From Rhizomonospora bruguierae (GTDB taxonomy: Bacteria; Actinomycetota; Actinomycetes; Mycobacteriales; Micromonosporaceae): a stretch of DNA of 64,000 bases. This document shows positions 36,873 through 45,250 of this stretch, piece after piece. Location of the stretch: contig NZ_BBQH01000030.1 of the NCBI RefSeq assembly GCF_018397995.1, forward strand, positions 38,126 through 102,125, read 5' to 3'. The notes under the pieces are model-generated. The model made no database searches and was not told where the DNA came from. It was given only the letters and a program-made list of their open reading frames with translations. Within the stretch, counting starts at the first letter, position 1, and each line of letters starts with the position of its first letter. A program made the translations under genes and the position numbers.

Positions 36873-37705
36873 CAGCGCAACTCCAGCGGTGCGTTGTCGA
36901 TGAGTCGGGTGGCGCCCACCCAGGCCGCCACGAGCAGCCGCGCCGGGCCGTGCGCCGGCGCCGGGCCGAGCGCGGGATCGGTGAGGACCAGGTAGTCCAG
37001 CTTGGCGCCGGGCGCCCCGTCGAGCACAGCCCGGGCGGCGGCGTGCACCGCCTCCGGCCCCTCCCCACCCCCGGCGGCGGCCGCCCCGGCCCGCAGCGCA
37101 CCGGACAGCGCCAGCGCCGCGCCGCGCTCCTCCGCCGACAGGAACCGGTTGCGGCTGGACAGGGCCAGCCCGTCCGGCTCCCGCACCGTGGGCACCTCCA
37201 CCACCCGGACCGGCAGGTCCAGGTCGGTGACCATCCGGCGGATCAGGGTGAGCTGCTGATAGTCCTTCGCGCCGAAGAACGCCAGGTCGGGGCGGGTGAG
37301 CTGGAACAGCTTCAGCACCACGGTGAGCACACCGTGGAAGAACCCCGGCCGGCTCGCGCCCTCCAGCACCTCGCCCAGCGGCCCCGGTTGCAGCCGCACC
37401 TGCGGCTCGCCGGCCGGGTACATCTCCGCGCGGGACGGGACGAACACCGTGTCCACCCCGGTCCGGCGGCAGACCTCCAGGTCCGCGTCCAGCGTCCGGG
37501 GGTACCGGTCGAAGTCCTCGTTCGGGCCGAACTGCAGCGGGTTGACGAAGATCGTGACGACCACGTGGTCCGACCGCTCCCGGGCGGCCCGGATCAGCGC
37601 CTCGTGCCCCTCGTGCAGGGCACCCATGGTCGGCACCACCCCGACCGTCCCGACCGCGGCTCGGCGGGCGTCCGCCACCTCGGCCCGGGTCCGTACCACC
37701 CTCAT
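36872..37705 (-). CDS. panC: Pantothenate synthetase
   Basis: 277 residues. [16 protein letters not shown] (ATP-binding HIGH-like), [35 protein letters not shown] and [12 protein letters not shown] (KMSKS equivalent) are visible. It condenses pantoate and beta-alanine. Start and stop overlap both neighbours by four bases, so the DUF2520-like gene, panC and panD form a translationally coupled operon. Confidence 0.96.
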   Translation of the reverse strand: MRVVRTRAEVADARRAAVGTVGVVPTMGALHEGHEALIRAARERSDHVVVTIFVNPLQFGPNEDFDRYPRTLDADLEVCRRTGVDTVFVPSRAEMYPAGEPQVRLQPGPLGEVLEGASRPGFFHGVLTVVLKLFQLTRPDLAFFGAKDYQQLTLIRRMVTDLDLPVRVVEVPTVREPDGLALSSRNRFLSAEERGAALALSGALRAGAAAAGGGEGPEAVHAAARAVLDGAPGAKLDYLVLTDPALGPAPAHGPARLLVAAWVGATRLIDNAPLELR

Positions 37706-38622
37706 GCGCTCGCCTCCTCGCGGGTTGCGTCCCCGACCGGGGTCCGCCCGGCACCCGCCGCGTCGGCGAGAACCTCCAGCAGCGGCTCCGCGTCGATCGG
37801 GCGGAGCCGGCCGGCGGCGATCGCCCGCGCCGCGGTGCGCCGGGCCAACGCCAGGTAGGCCGGCACCGAGTCGGGCGCCGAGGCGCTGAGCCGGCGCAGG
37901 TGGCGGGCGACGGTACCGGCGTCGCCCCGGGACACCGGGCCGGTCAGCGCCTCGTCACCCAGGGCCAACGCGTTCTCCAGCGCCGCGTGCAGCAGCGGGG
38001 AGAGCACCTTGGCGGGGTCGGTCACGCCCGCGTCCCGCAGCCGGTCGGCCGCCTCGTTCACCAGCGTGACCAGGTGGTTCGCGCCGTGCGCCAGCGCCGC
38101 GTGGTACAGCGGCCGGTCCGCCTCCGCGACCCACTCCACGACCCCACCGAGGTCCGCCACCAGCCGGGTGGCGAACGGGCGCAGGTCCGCCGGCGCGGTC
38201 ACCCCGAACGACGTCCCGGGCAGCCGCGCCAGGTCGGCGGCGGTACCGGTGAAGGTCATCGCCGGGTGCACGGCCAGCGGGCGGGCGCCGCGCGGCACCA
38301 CCGGGGCGAGCACGGCCAACCCGTGCGCGCCGGACGTGTGGGCCACGATCTGGCCCGGTCGCAGCGCGCCGGTGGTGGCCAGGCCCGACACCACGCCAGC
38401 GAGCGCGTCGTCGGGTACGGCCAGGATCAGCAGATCGGTCGCGGCGCGGGCCACCTCGTCGGCGGGCAGGTGCGCCGCGCCGGGCAGCAGCCGGGAGTTC
38501 CGCTCCCGGGAGGCGGTGGAAACGCCGGCCGCGGCCACCACCCGGTGGCCCGCCCGGGCCAGGGCCGCGCCCAGCACGGCGCCGACCCGCCCGGCGCCGA
38601 CGACGCCAAGGTCAAGGCTCAT
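37702..38622 (-). CDS. Rossmann-fold DUF2520 protein, putative ketopantoate reductase-like
   Basis: 306 residues. N-terminal NAD(P)-binding [21 protein letters not shown], strand [29 protein letters not shown], then HPAMTFTG and a C-terminal helical domain (DUF2520) with [14 protein letters not shown]. This is the family encoded immediately upstream of panC in mycobacteria. Its position and resemblance to 6-phosphogluconate-dehydrogenase-fold reductases suggest it may supply pantoate (PanE function), which is inferred. ATG 38622 was chosen because the upstream in-frame extension is not conserved in style. Confidence 0.85.
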   Translation of the reverse strand: MSLDLGVVGAGRVGAVLGAALARAGHRVVAAAGVSTASRERNSRLLPGAAHLPADEVARAATDLLILAVPDDALAGVVSGLATTGALRPGQIVAHTSGAHGLAVLAPVVPRGARPLAVHPAMTFTGTAADLARLPGTSFGVTAPADLRPFATRLVADLGGVVEWVAEADRPLYHAALAHGANHLVTLVNEAADRLRDAGVTDPAKVLSPLLHAALENALALGDEALTGPVSRGDAGTVARHLRRLSASAPDSVPAYLALARRTAARAIAAGRLRPIDAEPLLEVLADAAGAGRTPVGDATREEASA

Positions 38623-38672
38623 GTCGTGATCCAGTCCTCGTAGGGGTACCGGTCGTGGTCGAATTATCGCCC

Positions 38673-38686
38673 GCATCCCGGGATGC
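38673..38686. promoter_or_regulatory. 14-bp perfect palindrome between divergent units
   Basis: GCATCCCGGGATGC lies 51 bases before the DUF2520-panC-panD operon start and 132 bases before the MidA/nuoD unit. It is a candidate operator for the pan operon. No regulator gene is adjacent. Confidence 0.4.
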
Positions 38687-38817
38687 TGGGCATGTCTGTG
38701 ACGATCCTCGCCGGCGGCTGTGCGCGTCGATCAAGGCATCATGGTCAACGCCCGCACCGATCGGCGGCTTCCCCACGCGGGTACCCGCAGGGTCAGGGCC
38801 ACGTAGGGTCTGAGCCC

Positions 38818-39831
38818 ATGGGAGCGTGGCTGCGCTGGCGGGAGGCGACCGAGCGGGCACTCTACGGTCCCGGTGGTTTCTACCTGCGCCCCGGTGCCGG
38901 CCCGGCCGGCGAGTTCCGGACCAGCGCGCACGCGTCCCCGCTGTTCGCCGCCGCCCTGCTCCGCCTGATCGACTCCGTGCTGCCCGGCACCGACCCGCTG
39001 CCCGTGGTCGACGTGGGCGCCGGCCGGGGCGAACTGCTCACGGCCCTGGTCGCCGCCTCGCTCCCCGACAGCCGGCTACGCCCGATCGCCGTCGAGCGGG
39101 CACCGCGACCGGACCGGCTGCCGGACCGGATCGACTGGCGCGACACCCCGCCCGAGCCGTTCGAGGGCGTCCTGCTCGCCACCGAGTGGCTGGACAACGT
39201 GCCGGTCGACGTGTCCGAGGTGGACGAGGCGGGCGAACCGCGGTACGTCGAGGTCGACCCGGCCACCGGCGAGGAGCGCCTCGGCGGGTCGCTGGAGCCC
39301 GCCGACGCCACCTGGCTCGACCGGTGGTGGCCGCTGCGCGGGGCGCCACCCGGCACCCGCGCCGAGATCGGCCGCCCCCGCGACGAGGCGTGGGCCGCCG
39401 CCCTCCGCGGGCTCCGCCGCGGGCTCGCCCTGGCCGTCGACTACGGGCACACCCGGGCAACCCGGCCGCCGTACGGCAGCCTGACCGGGTACCGGGCCGG
39501 GCGGCAGACCCATCCCGTACCCGATGGAAGCGGCGACATCACGGCGCACGTCGCGTTCGACGCGGTGGCGGAGCGCGGCGGGTACCCGTACCGGCTGATC
39601 TCCCAGCGGGAGGCGCTGCGGGCGCTCGGGGCCGATGGCGCCCGGCCACCGATCGCGCTGGCCGGCTCCGACCCGGCGGGTTACCTGCGGGCGCTCGCCG
39701 CGGCGGCCGCGGCGGCCGAACTGACCGAACCGGCGGGGCTCGGGGCGCACCTCTGGCTGGTCCAGCCGATTGGAATCGACCACCCGCTGGCCGCCGCATC
39801 CCCGCCCGTGCGGCCTACCATGACCGGATGA
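38818..39831 (+). CDS. MidA/NDUFAF7-family SAM-dependent methyltransferase
   Basis: 337 residues from ATG 38818; a TAGGGT -10-like element 9 bases upstream would fit a leaderless start. Motifs: [23 protein letters not shown] (the family's N-terminal PGxYY-like and FxTS signature), [18 protein letters not shown] (SAM motif I), [12 protein letters not shown] (motif with the family's N-x-P), ALAVDYGH and [11 protein letters not shown]. In mitochondria the homologue NDUFAF7 dimethylates an arginine of the NuoD homologue NDUFS2. Here the gene overlaps nuoD by four bases, which strongly suggests the same substrate relationship. Confidence 0.88.
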   Translation: MGAWLRWREATERALYGPGGFYLRPGAGPAGEFRTSAHASPLFAAALLRLIDSVLPGTDPLPVVDVGAGRGELLTALVAASLPDSRLRPIAVERAPRPDRLPDRIDWRDTPPEPFEGVLLATEWLDNVPVDVSEVDEAGEPRYVEVDPATGEERLGGSLEPADATWLDRWWPLRGAPPGTRAEIGRPRDEAWAAALRGLRRGLALAVDYGHTRATRPPYGSLTGYRAGRQTHPVPDGSGDITAHVAFDAVAERGGYPYRLISQREALRALGADGARPPIALAGSDPAGYLRALAAAAAAAELTEPAGLGAHLWLVQPIGIDHPLAAASPPVRPTMTG

Positions 39832-40976
39832 CCGCGGAGGCGCTGCGCGAGGTGACGGCCGGCACCGGTACCGGGCTGGACACCGCGGACATGGTGCTGA
39901 ACATCGGCCCGCAGCACCCGTCGACCCACGGGGTGCTGCGGCTGCGGCTGGTGCTGGACGGCGAGCGGGTGGTCGCCTGCGAGCCGATCGTGGGGTACAT
40001 GCACCGGGGCGCCGAGAAGCTCTTCGAGGTGCGGGACTACCGGCAGATCATCGTGCTGGCGAACCGGCACGACTGGCTCTCCGCCTTCGCCAGCGAACTG
40101 GGCGTGGTGCTGGCGGTCGAGCGGCTGATGGGCATCGAGGTGCCGGAGCGGGCGGTGTGGCTGCGCATGGCGCTGGCCGAACTGAACCGGGTGCTGAACC
40201 ACCTGATGTTCCTCGGCTCGTACCCGCTGGAGATCGGGGCGATCACCCCGGTGTTCTACGCGTTCCGGGAACGGGAGACGATCCAGGCCGTCCTGGAGGA
40301 GGCGTCCGGCGGCCGGATGCACTACATGTTCAACCGGATCGGCGGGCTCAAGGAGGAGGTCCCAGCCGGCTGGACCGACCGGGCCCGGACGGCGGTGGAC
40401 TCGGTCCGGCGGGGCATGGCGGACCTGGACGCCATCATCCGCCGCAACGACATCTTCCTCGCCCGGACCGTGGGGGTCGGCGTGCTCAGCGCCGCCGACG
40501 CCGCCGCCTACGGCGCCTCCGGCCCGGTGGCCCGGGCCAGCGGACTGGACCTGGACCTGCGCCGCGACGAGCCGTACCTGGCGTACGGGGAACTCGACGT
40601 GCCGGTGGTCACCCGCACCGCCGGCGACTGCCACGCCCGGTTCGAGGTGCTGCTGGACCAGGTGTACGCCTCGCTCGACCTGGCCCAGGCGTGCCTGGAC
40701 CGGGTCGACCGGCTCACCGGGCCGGTGAACGTGCGGCTGCCCAAGGTGGTCAAGGCGCCCGAGGGGCACGCCTACGCGTGGACCGAGAACCCGCTCGGCA
40801 TCAACGGGTACTACCTGGTCTCCCGGGGAGAGAAGACGCCCTGGCGGCTCAAGCTGCGTACCGCCTCGTACGCGAACGTGCAGGCGCTGACCACACTGCT
40901 GCCGGGCTGCCTGGTGCCGGACCTGATCGCGATCCTCGGCTCGATGTTCTTCGTGGTCGGCGACATCGACAAGTAG
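39828..40976 (+). CDS. nuoD: NADH-quinone oxidoreductase subunit D homologue (orphan NuoD)
   Basis: 382 residues. The 49-kDa subunit signatures are present: [55 protein letters not shown] and the C-terminal [38 protein letters not shown] region. No other nuo gene is nearby, so this is a stand-alone copy like the second nuoD seen in streptomycetes. Arg60 in MHRGAEK aligns with the arginine methylated in NDUFS2 (HRGTEK). Translationally coupled to the MidA-type methyltransferase. It could replace NuoD in a complex or serve another quinone-linked hydrogenase-like complex. Confidence 0.9.
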   Translation: MTAEALREVTAGTGTGLDTADMVLNIGPQHPSTHGVLRLRLVLDGERVVACEPIVGYMHRGAEKLFEVRDYRQIIVLANRHDWLSAFASELGVVLAVERLMGIEVPERAVWLRMALAELNRVLNHLMFLGSYPLEIGAITPVFYAFRERETIQAVLEEASGGRMHYMFNRIGGLKEEVPAGWTDRARTAVDSVRRGMADLDAIIRRNDIFLARTVGVGVLSAADAAAYGASGPVARASGLDLDLRRDEPYLAYGELDVPVVTRTAGDCHARFEVLLDQVYASLDLAQACLDRVDRLTGPVNVRLPKVVKAPEGHAYAWTENPLGINGYYLVSRGEKTPWRLKLRTASYANVQALTTLLPGCLVPDLIAILGSMFFVVGDIDK

Positions 40977-40983
40977 CCGGTAC

Positions 40984-42591
40984 CTACCAGCGCTCGTGCG
41001 AGTGCTGGTAGGCGGAGCCGGAGTGCGGCCGATCGTCCTCGTCCCGCCGCCGCCGGCCGCCGGTGGGGCCACCGTCGTGCTCGCTCCATGTCGGCGCGTC
41101 GGACCGGCTGGTCAACTCGGGCGCGGTGGGCCCGGTGCGCAGGGCGGAGACCCAGTCGTCGCCCCAACCGCCGGCGTCCGCAGCGGGAGCGGGGGCGGGG
41201 ACGGGCATCCCGGGGTTGGTGTCGTCGTCGCGCCGTCGGCGGCCCGGGCGCGGCTCCTCGCTTCGCACGCTGGCCCAGCGGTCCTCAACGCGCAGCTCGG
41301 CGCCGGTCGCGTCGGCGCGCACGGCGGCGCGCCGCTCGGCCATCCGCACCTCGCTGCCGTGCTCGTCCGCGCGGGCGGTCGCCCACCGGTCGCCGGCCTC
41401 GGCCTGCCGGACGCCGCCCCTCGGCCCCTCGGCGGCCGGTGGCTGACCGGGCCGGGGCGTGTTCTGGGCCCACGGACTGCCTTCACCGGCCGGCCGCCCG
41501 TACTCGCCGGGCTGCGGGCGCCGCTGGTCCTCGCCCCACGGGGCGTCGCGGCCGTCTCCGTTCGCATCTCGGCCATCGCCCCAGGAGGGGGTACCGGGCT
41601 CCGCGGCGCGCCGCCCGCGCGGCGGCGCCGGCGGCGGCCCGTACCCGTTCCCGCCACGCTCGGCGTAGCCGCTCCCGCCGTGGTCGCTGTAGCCGTGCCC
41701 CCCGTGCCTGCTCCCGCCATGGTCGGCGTGGCCGCTCGTGCCGTGCTCGGCGTAGCCGTTCCCGCCATGGTCGGCGTGGCCGTTCCCGCCGTGCCCGGCG
41801 TAGCCGGGCTGTTCGGGCGGGCGGCCGTAGACCGATGGACCGCCGTAGACGCGGCCGGTGTCGGGCCGCTCGCCGTCGCCGTCGTCCACGATGGTCTCGC
41901 GGGTGGTGACCTGCACGGTCTCCGCGTACCGGACCCGGCCACCGCCGCGCTGGCGCGGGATGCCGCCGGCCGCGCGCGGCGGCCCCTCGGGCACGGCGGC
42001 AGCGTGCTCGTACCCGTTGGCCGGCTGCCGCCCGTACCGGTCCGGCTGCTGCTCCCGCGCCGGGCCGGTGTAGCCGCTCGGCGGAGCCGGCTCCGCCCAC
42101 TCCTCGCCGCCGTGCTGGTAGCCGGCGGCGACCGGGGCGACCTCCTCGGGGTGCTGCGCCGGGCGGGCGGGCGGGGCCACCGGCCCGGGTACGGGGACAC
42201 CGCCACCGGCGCGGACCGCCTGGACCTCCGCGCGCAGCGACTCGACGGACTGGTTCAGGGTCTGCACGCGCTCGCCGAACGCCCGGTGGGTCGCCCGCGC
42301 CGCGGTGGTGATGTCCTCGCGGACGTCCTCGCGCAGCGCGTCCACCTCGTCCAGCAGGGTGCCCTCCAGCTCGACCCGGACCGACTCCGGATCGCCGCGC
42401 AGGGCGATGGACACCCCGATCAGCACGACGCAGCCGATCGCGGCCACGGCGGCGATGCGTAGCAGGAAACCGCTGTTCGCCACGAGCAGCAGCAACGCGG
42501 CGAGGGGCGCGAGGGCCACCCCGGTCCAGAACAGGACCGCCAGCATCCGTCCGCCGCCGCGAGCTTTCCGCTCTGTGTCCGGGCCCGGCAT
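40984..42591 (-). CDS. Membrane protein with coiled coil and octapeptide-repeat disordered tail
   Basis: 535 residues from ATG 42591 (MPGPDTERK). Two adjacent membrane helices (~16-60) are followed by a coiled-coil segment (VELEGTLLDEVDALREDVREDITTAARATHRAFGERVQTLNQSVESLRAEVQ region, ~70-120). Next comes a ~400-residue Pro/Gly/Arg-rich tail with an octapeptide repeat around HGGNG. A TAGCCT element 8 bases before ATG suggests a leaderless message. It converges with nuoD (7-base gap). It looks like a scaffold or polar/division-associated protein, and no family is recognised. Confidence 0.7.
   Translation of the reverse strand: MPGPDTERKARGGGRMLAVLFWTGVALAPLAALLLLVANSGFLLRIAAVAAIGCVVLIGVSIALRGDPESVRVELEGTLLDEVDALREDVREDITTAARATHRAFGERVQTLNQSVESLRAEVQAVRAGGGVPVPGPVAPPARPAQHPEEVAPVAAGYQHGGEEWAEPAPPSGYTGPAREQQPDRYGRQPANGYEHAAAVPEGPPRAAGGIPRQRGGGRVRYAETVQVTTRETIVDDGDGERPDTGRVYGGPSVYGRPPEQPGYAGHGGNGHADHGGNGYAEHGTSGHADHGGSRHGGHGYSDHGGSGYAERGGNGYGPPPAPPRGRRAAEPGTPSWGDGRDANGDGRDAPWGEDQRRPQPGEYGRPAGEGSPWAQNTPRPGQPPAAEGPRGGVRQAEAGDRWATARADEHGSEVRMAERRAAVRADATGAELRVEDRWASVRSEEPRPGRRRRDDDTNPGMPVPAPAPAADAGGWGDDWVSALRTGPTAPELTSRSDAPTWSEHDGGPTGGRRRRDEDDRPHSGSAYQHSHERW
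41640..41812 (-). repeat. Degenerate 24-bp tandem repeats encoding (Y/H)A(D/E)HGGNG
   Basis: Six or seven 24-base units encode YAGHGGNG, HADHGGNG, YAEHGTSG, HADHGGSR, (HGGHG) YSDHGGSG and YAERGGNG, with one partial interruption. Imperfect identity suggests an old, slippage-prone repeat inside the disordered tail of the membrane protein. Confidence 0.75.
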
Positions 42592-42699
42592 GGGTGTAGA
42601 GGCTACCGAGAACCGCCCATTCGGGGAATGCCCCCGCGAAGACGGCATCGGGCGGGCGCCGCGTCACGGCGCCCGCCCGATGTGCGGTGGTGGCTCCCG

Positions 42700-43704
42700 T
42701 CAGCCCGCGGCCAGCGCGCCGTCCGAGGAGAGCACCAGACCGACGCTGATCGTCCCGGTCTTCAGGGCGTTCTTGGTCTGCGGACCGCCCGCGTCCAGCG
42801 AGCTGAAGCTGCCGGCCTTGAAGTCGTACGTCTCGACCAGGCCCTTCTGGCACTTGGGCCGCTGCGGGCACTCCGCCGGGCCACCCAGCACCGTGGCCTG
42901 CCCCGAGCACTTGCGGGCCAGGTCGGAGAGCGTCTTCAGGCCGTACTTGTCGGCGAAGGCCGTGGTCACCGCGAAGGCGTTCTGGTCCTGCGCCTGCGAC
43001 GGCTCGCCGAATTCGATGTTCACCCGCTGCCCGGCCGCCTTCAGCCCGGTCATCGTCTGCCCCAGGTCCGGCGAGGAGATCGGGTCGGCGTCCTTGCCGT
43101 TCAGCTTCCCGTTGAGGAAGTCCGCCATCGTCGCGGCGTACTCCGGCACGACCTGGATCTGCCCCTTCTCCAGGGCCGGCTCGTACAGTTCGCGGTTGCC
43201 GATCTTCTGCACCTTCACCGTGTACCCGGCCGAGGTCAGCGCGATCTTGTACAGCTCCGCGAGAATCTCGCTCTCGGTGAAGTCCGCGGCCCCGATGGTG
43301 ATGTCGCCGCCGGCGCCCTTCGTGATGCCGGTGGTGAACTGGTTGACGTCGTTGAACTCGTTCGCCGCCACCGGCGCGGTCTTGCGATCCACATCGACGG
43401 CCTTGTTGAGCTGGATCAACTTCGCCGTGTCCAGCGAGGCCGAGACCTTGTTCAGCGCGCCCATCAGCTCCGGGCTGGCGACCTTGGCATTGACCGCCGG
43501 CAGGACGTTGTCCGTGTTCTGCAGGCTCTTGTCGTCCTCCAGCACCCTCAGCGTGTCGCCGGCGAGCGGCGCGCAGCCGGCGCCCGTGGCGCCCGCGGCC
43601 GGGGCCTCGGTACCGGAGGAGCCCTTCTCGCCGCAGCCGGCGGCGAACCCGCCCACCGCGACCAGGCCGACGATTCCTATTGCCAGTCGTGCACGCGCGC
43701 GCAT
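42700..43704 (-). CDS. Osmoprotectant (OpuC-type) substrate-binding lipoprotein, apparently circularly permuted
   Basis: 334 residues. Lipobox FAAGCGE (Cys24). Residues ~49-118 (TLRVLEDDKSLQNTDNVLPA ... ELMGALNKVSASLDTAKLIQLNK ... VAANEF) match what is normally the C-terminal end of glycine-betaine/choline-binding proteins. The usual N-terminal start DITIGAADFTESEILAELYK begins only at ~134, and the protein stops at VGLVLSSDGALAAG, exactly where the canonical C-terminal block should follow. The order of the two lobes' elements is thus rotated. The downstream member of a unit with two permeases; the ATPase is divergent. Confidence 0.85.
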   Translation of the reverse strand: MRARARLAIGIVGLVAVGGFAAGCGEKGSSGTEAPAAGATGAGCAPLAGDTLRVLEDDKSLQNTDNVLPAVNAKVASPELMGALNKVSASLDTAKLIQLNKAVDVDRKTAPVAANEFNDVNQFTTGITKGAGGDITIGAADFTESEILAELYKIALTSAGYTVKVQKIGNRELYEPALEKGQIQVVPEYAATMADFLNGKLNGKDADPISSPDLGQTMTGLKAAGQRVNIEFGEPSQAQDQNAFAVTTAFADKYGLKTLSDLARKCSGQATVLGGPAECPQRPKCQKGLVETYDFKAGSFSSLDAGGPQTKNALKTGTISVGLVLSSDGALAAG

Positions 43705-43851
43705 CCCTGCCCGCCTTCCGTGTCCCGGCGCGACCCCACCGGGGCCGGCCGCGTGTCTGGCGGGCGTCCCTCAACAGCACCCGCGTCTCTCAGCCAACAT
43801 TCTCCGCACGGGACCGACAACTTTTGCGGGCGGTTGTGTCCGGATCGTCAC

Positions 43852-44574
43852 TCACGCACCGGCGGTGACCGCACCGTCACCGGACCGGCCGGCGCGACGC
43901 AGCGGCCGCGGCGTCAGGACGCGCTGGACCAGCGCCAGCAGCCCCTCGACCGCCAGCGCGAGCAGGGCCACCAGCAACCCGCCGGCCAGCACCTGGCCGC
44001 CACCGACGGCGATACTCAACCCGAACCCGGCCGCGATGATCTGGCCCAGGCCGCCGCCGTTGACGAACGCGGCCAGCGCGGCGGTCGCCACCACCTGCAC
44101 GGCGGCGGTGCGGAAGCCGGCGGCCAGGTACGGGACGGCCAGCGGCAGCTCGACCCGGGTCAACAGCTGCCAGCCGGACAGGCCCATGCCCCGGGCCGCG
44201 TCGCGGGTCTGCGGGTCGACCGAGCGCACCCCCGTATACGCGTTGGCCAGCAGCGGCGGTACGGCGAAGACCGACAGCGCCACGATGACCGGGCGCTGGC
44301 CGAAGCCGAGGAAGGTGAGCGGCAGGATGGTGAGCAGGGCGAGGGTCGGGATGGCGAGAGTGACGTTCGACACGGCCAGGACCACAGCGCCGCCGCGCCC
44401 CGAGTGCCCCAGCCAGACCCCCAGCGGCCAGGCCACCACCGCGCCGAGCAGCACCGCCGCGGCCGAGATGGTCACGTGCTCGGTCAGCCGATCCAGGATG
44501 CCGCCGGGGTTGGTCCAGTTCAGCGGGTCGTTGAGCCAGGTGACCGCCTGCCCCACCGCCGTGCCCGGGCTCAT
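43852..44574 (-). CDS. Osmoprotectant ABC transporter permease (OpuCB/ProW type)
   Basis: 240 residues, about six membrane helices. The EAA-type loop reads GVRSVDPQTRDAARGMGLSGWQLLTRVELPLAVPYLAAG, the contact with the ATPase, and the adjoining FVNGGGLGQII motif is typical of Opu permeases. ATG 44574 overlaps the stop of the first permease by four bases. It pairs with that permease to form the channel for glycine betaine/choline-like solutes. Confidence 0.9.
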   Translation of the reverse strand: MSPGTAVGQAVTWLNDPLNWTNPGGILDRLTEHVTISAAAVLLGAVVAWPLGVWLGHSGRGGAVVLAVSNVTLAIPTLALLTILPLTFLGFGQRPVIVALSVFAVPPLLANAYTGVRSVDPQTRDAARGMGLSGWQLLTRVELPLAVPYLAAGFRTAAVQVVATAALAAFVNGGGLGQIIAAGFGLSIAVGGGQVLAGGLLVALLALAVEGLLALVQRVLTPRPLRRAGRSGDGAVTAGA

Positions 44575-45248
44575 CGGCGCCCCCGCCGGGCCCAGGGCGT
44601 GACCAGCCGGCCGGCGCCGGCCAACAGCAGGTCCAGGACCAGCGCCAGGGCGACCGCCAGCACCGTGCCGGTGAGGATCGGCGCCCGGTAGAAATTGTTC
44701 CGGAAACCGCCGAGGATCAGCTGACCCAGGCCGCCGTGCCCGATCAGCACGCCGACGGTGGTCAGCGCCACGGTGGAGACCGTCGCCAGCCGCAGGCCGG
44801 TCAGGATGCCCGGCAGCGCCAGTGGCAACTCGATGCGCAGCAGCCGGGCGAACCGTCCGTAACCCATCCCCTGCGCCGCGTCACGCACCTCCGCCGGCAC
44901 CTGCCGCAGCCCGGTCAGCGCGTTCCGCACGATCAGCAGCAGGGCGTACATGACCAGGGCGGACAGCACCAGGCCGGTATCGGTGGACAGCGGCGCCAGG
45001 AACGCGAACAGCGCCAGCGACGGGATCGTGTAGAGCACGCCGGAGAGTGCAAGAATCGGCCCGGACAGCGGGCGGAACCAGTACGCCACGACGGCCAGCG
45101 GAATGGCCACCACGGCGGCCAGCACGACCGCCTCGGCGGTCAGGGTGACGTGCTCGCGCAGCGCGGCGAGGATGGAGTCCGCGTTGTCGTGCACGTACTG
45201 CCACGACACCCAGGGATTGGCCGCGTCTTCCAACCGGCGGAGGGACAC
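44571..45248 (-). CDS. Osmoprotectant ABC transporter permease (OpuCD/ProW type)
   Basis: 225 residues with about six helices. Coupling loop GLRQVPAEVRDAAQGMGYGRFARLLRIELPLALPGILTG and VLIGHGGLGQLI are present. The longest frame begins at GTG 45248, two bases from the divergent ATPase start. A second GTG at 45209 (MSWQYVHDNADSILAAL) matches the usual beginning of such permeases and would leave a 41-base spacer, so the true start may be 45209. Neither has an evident ribosome site. Confidence 0.87.
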   Translation of the reverse strand: MSLRRLEDAANPWVSWQYVHDNADSILAALREHVTLTAEAVVLAAVVAIPLAVVAYWFRPLSGPILALSGVLYTIPSLALFAFLAPLSTDTGLVLSALVMYALLLIVRNALTGLRQVPAEVRDAAQGMGYGRFARLLRIELPLALPGILTGLRLATVSTVALTTVGVLIGHGGLGQLILGGFRNNFYRAPILTGTVLAVALALVLDLLLAGAGRLVTPWARRGRR

Positions 45249-45250
45249 AG

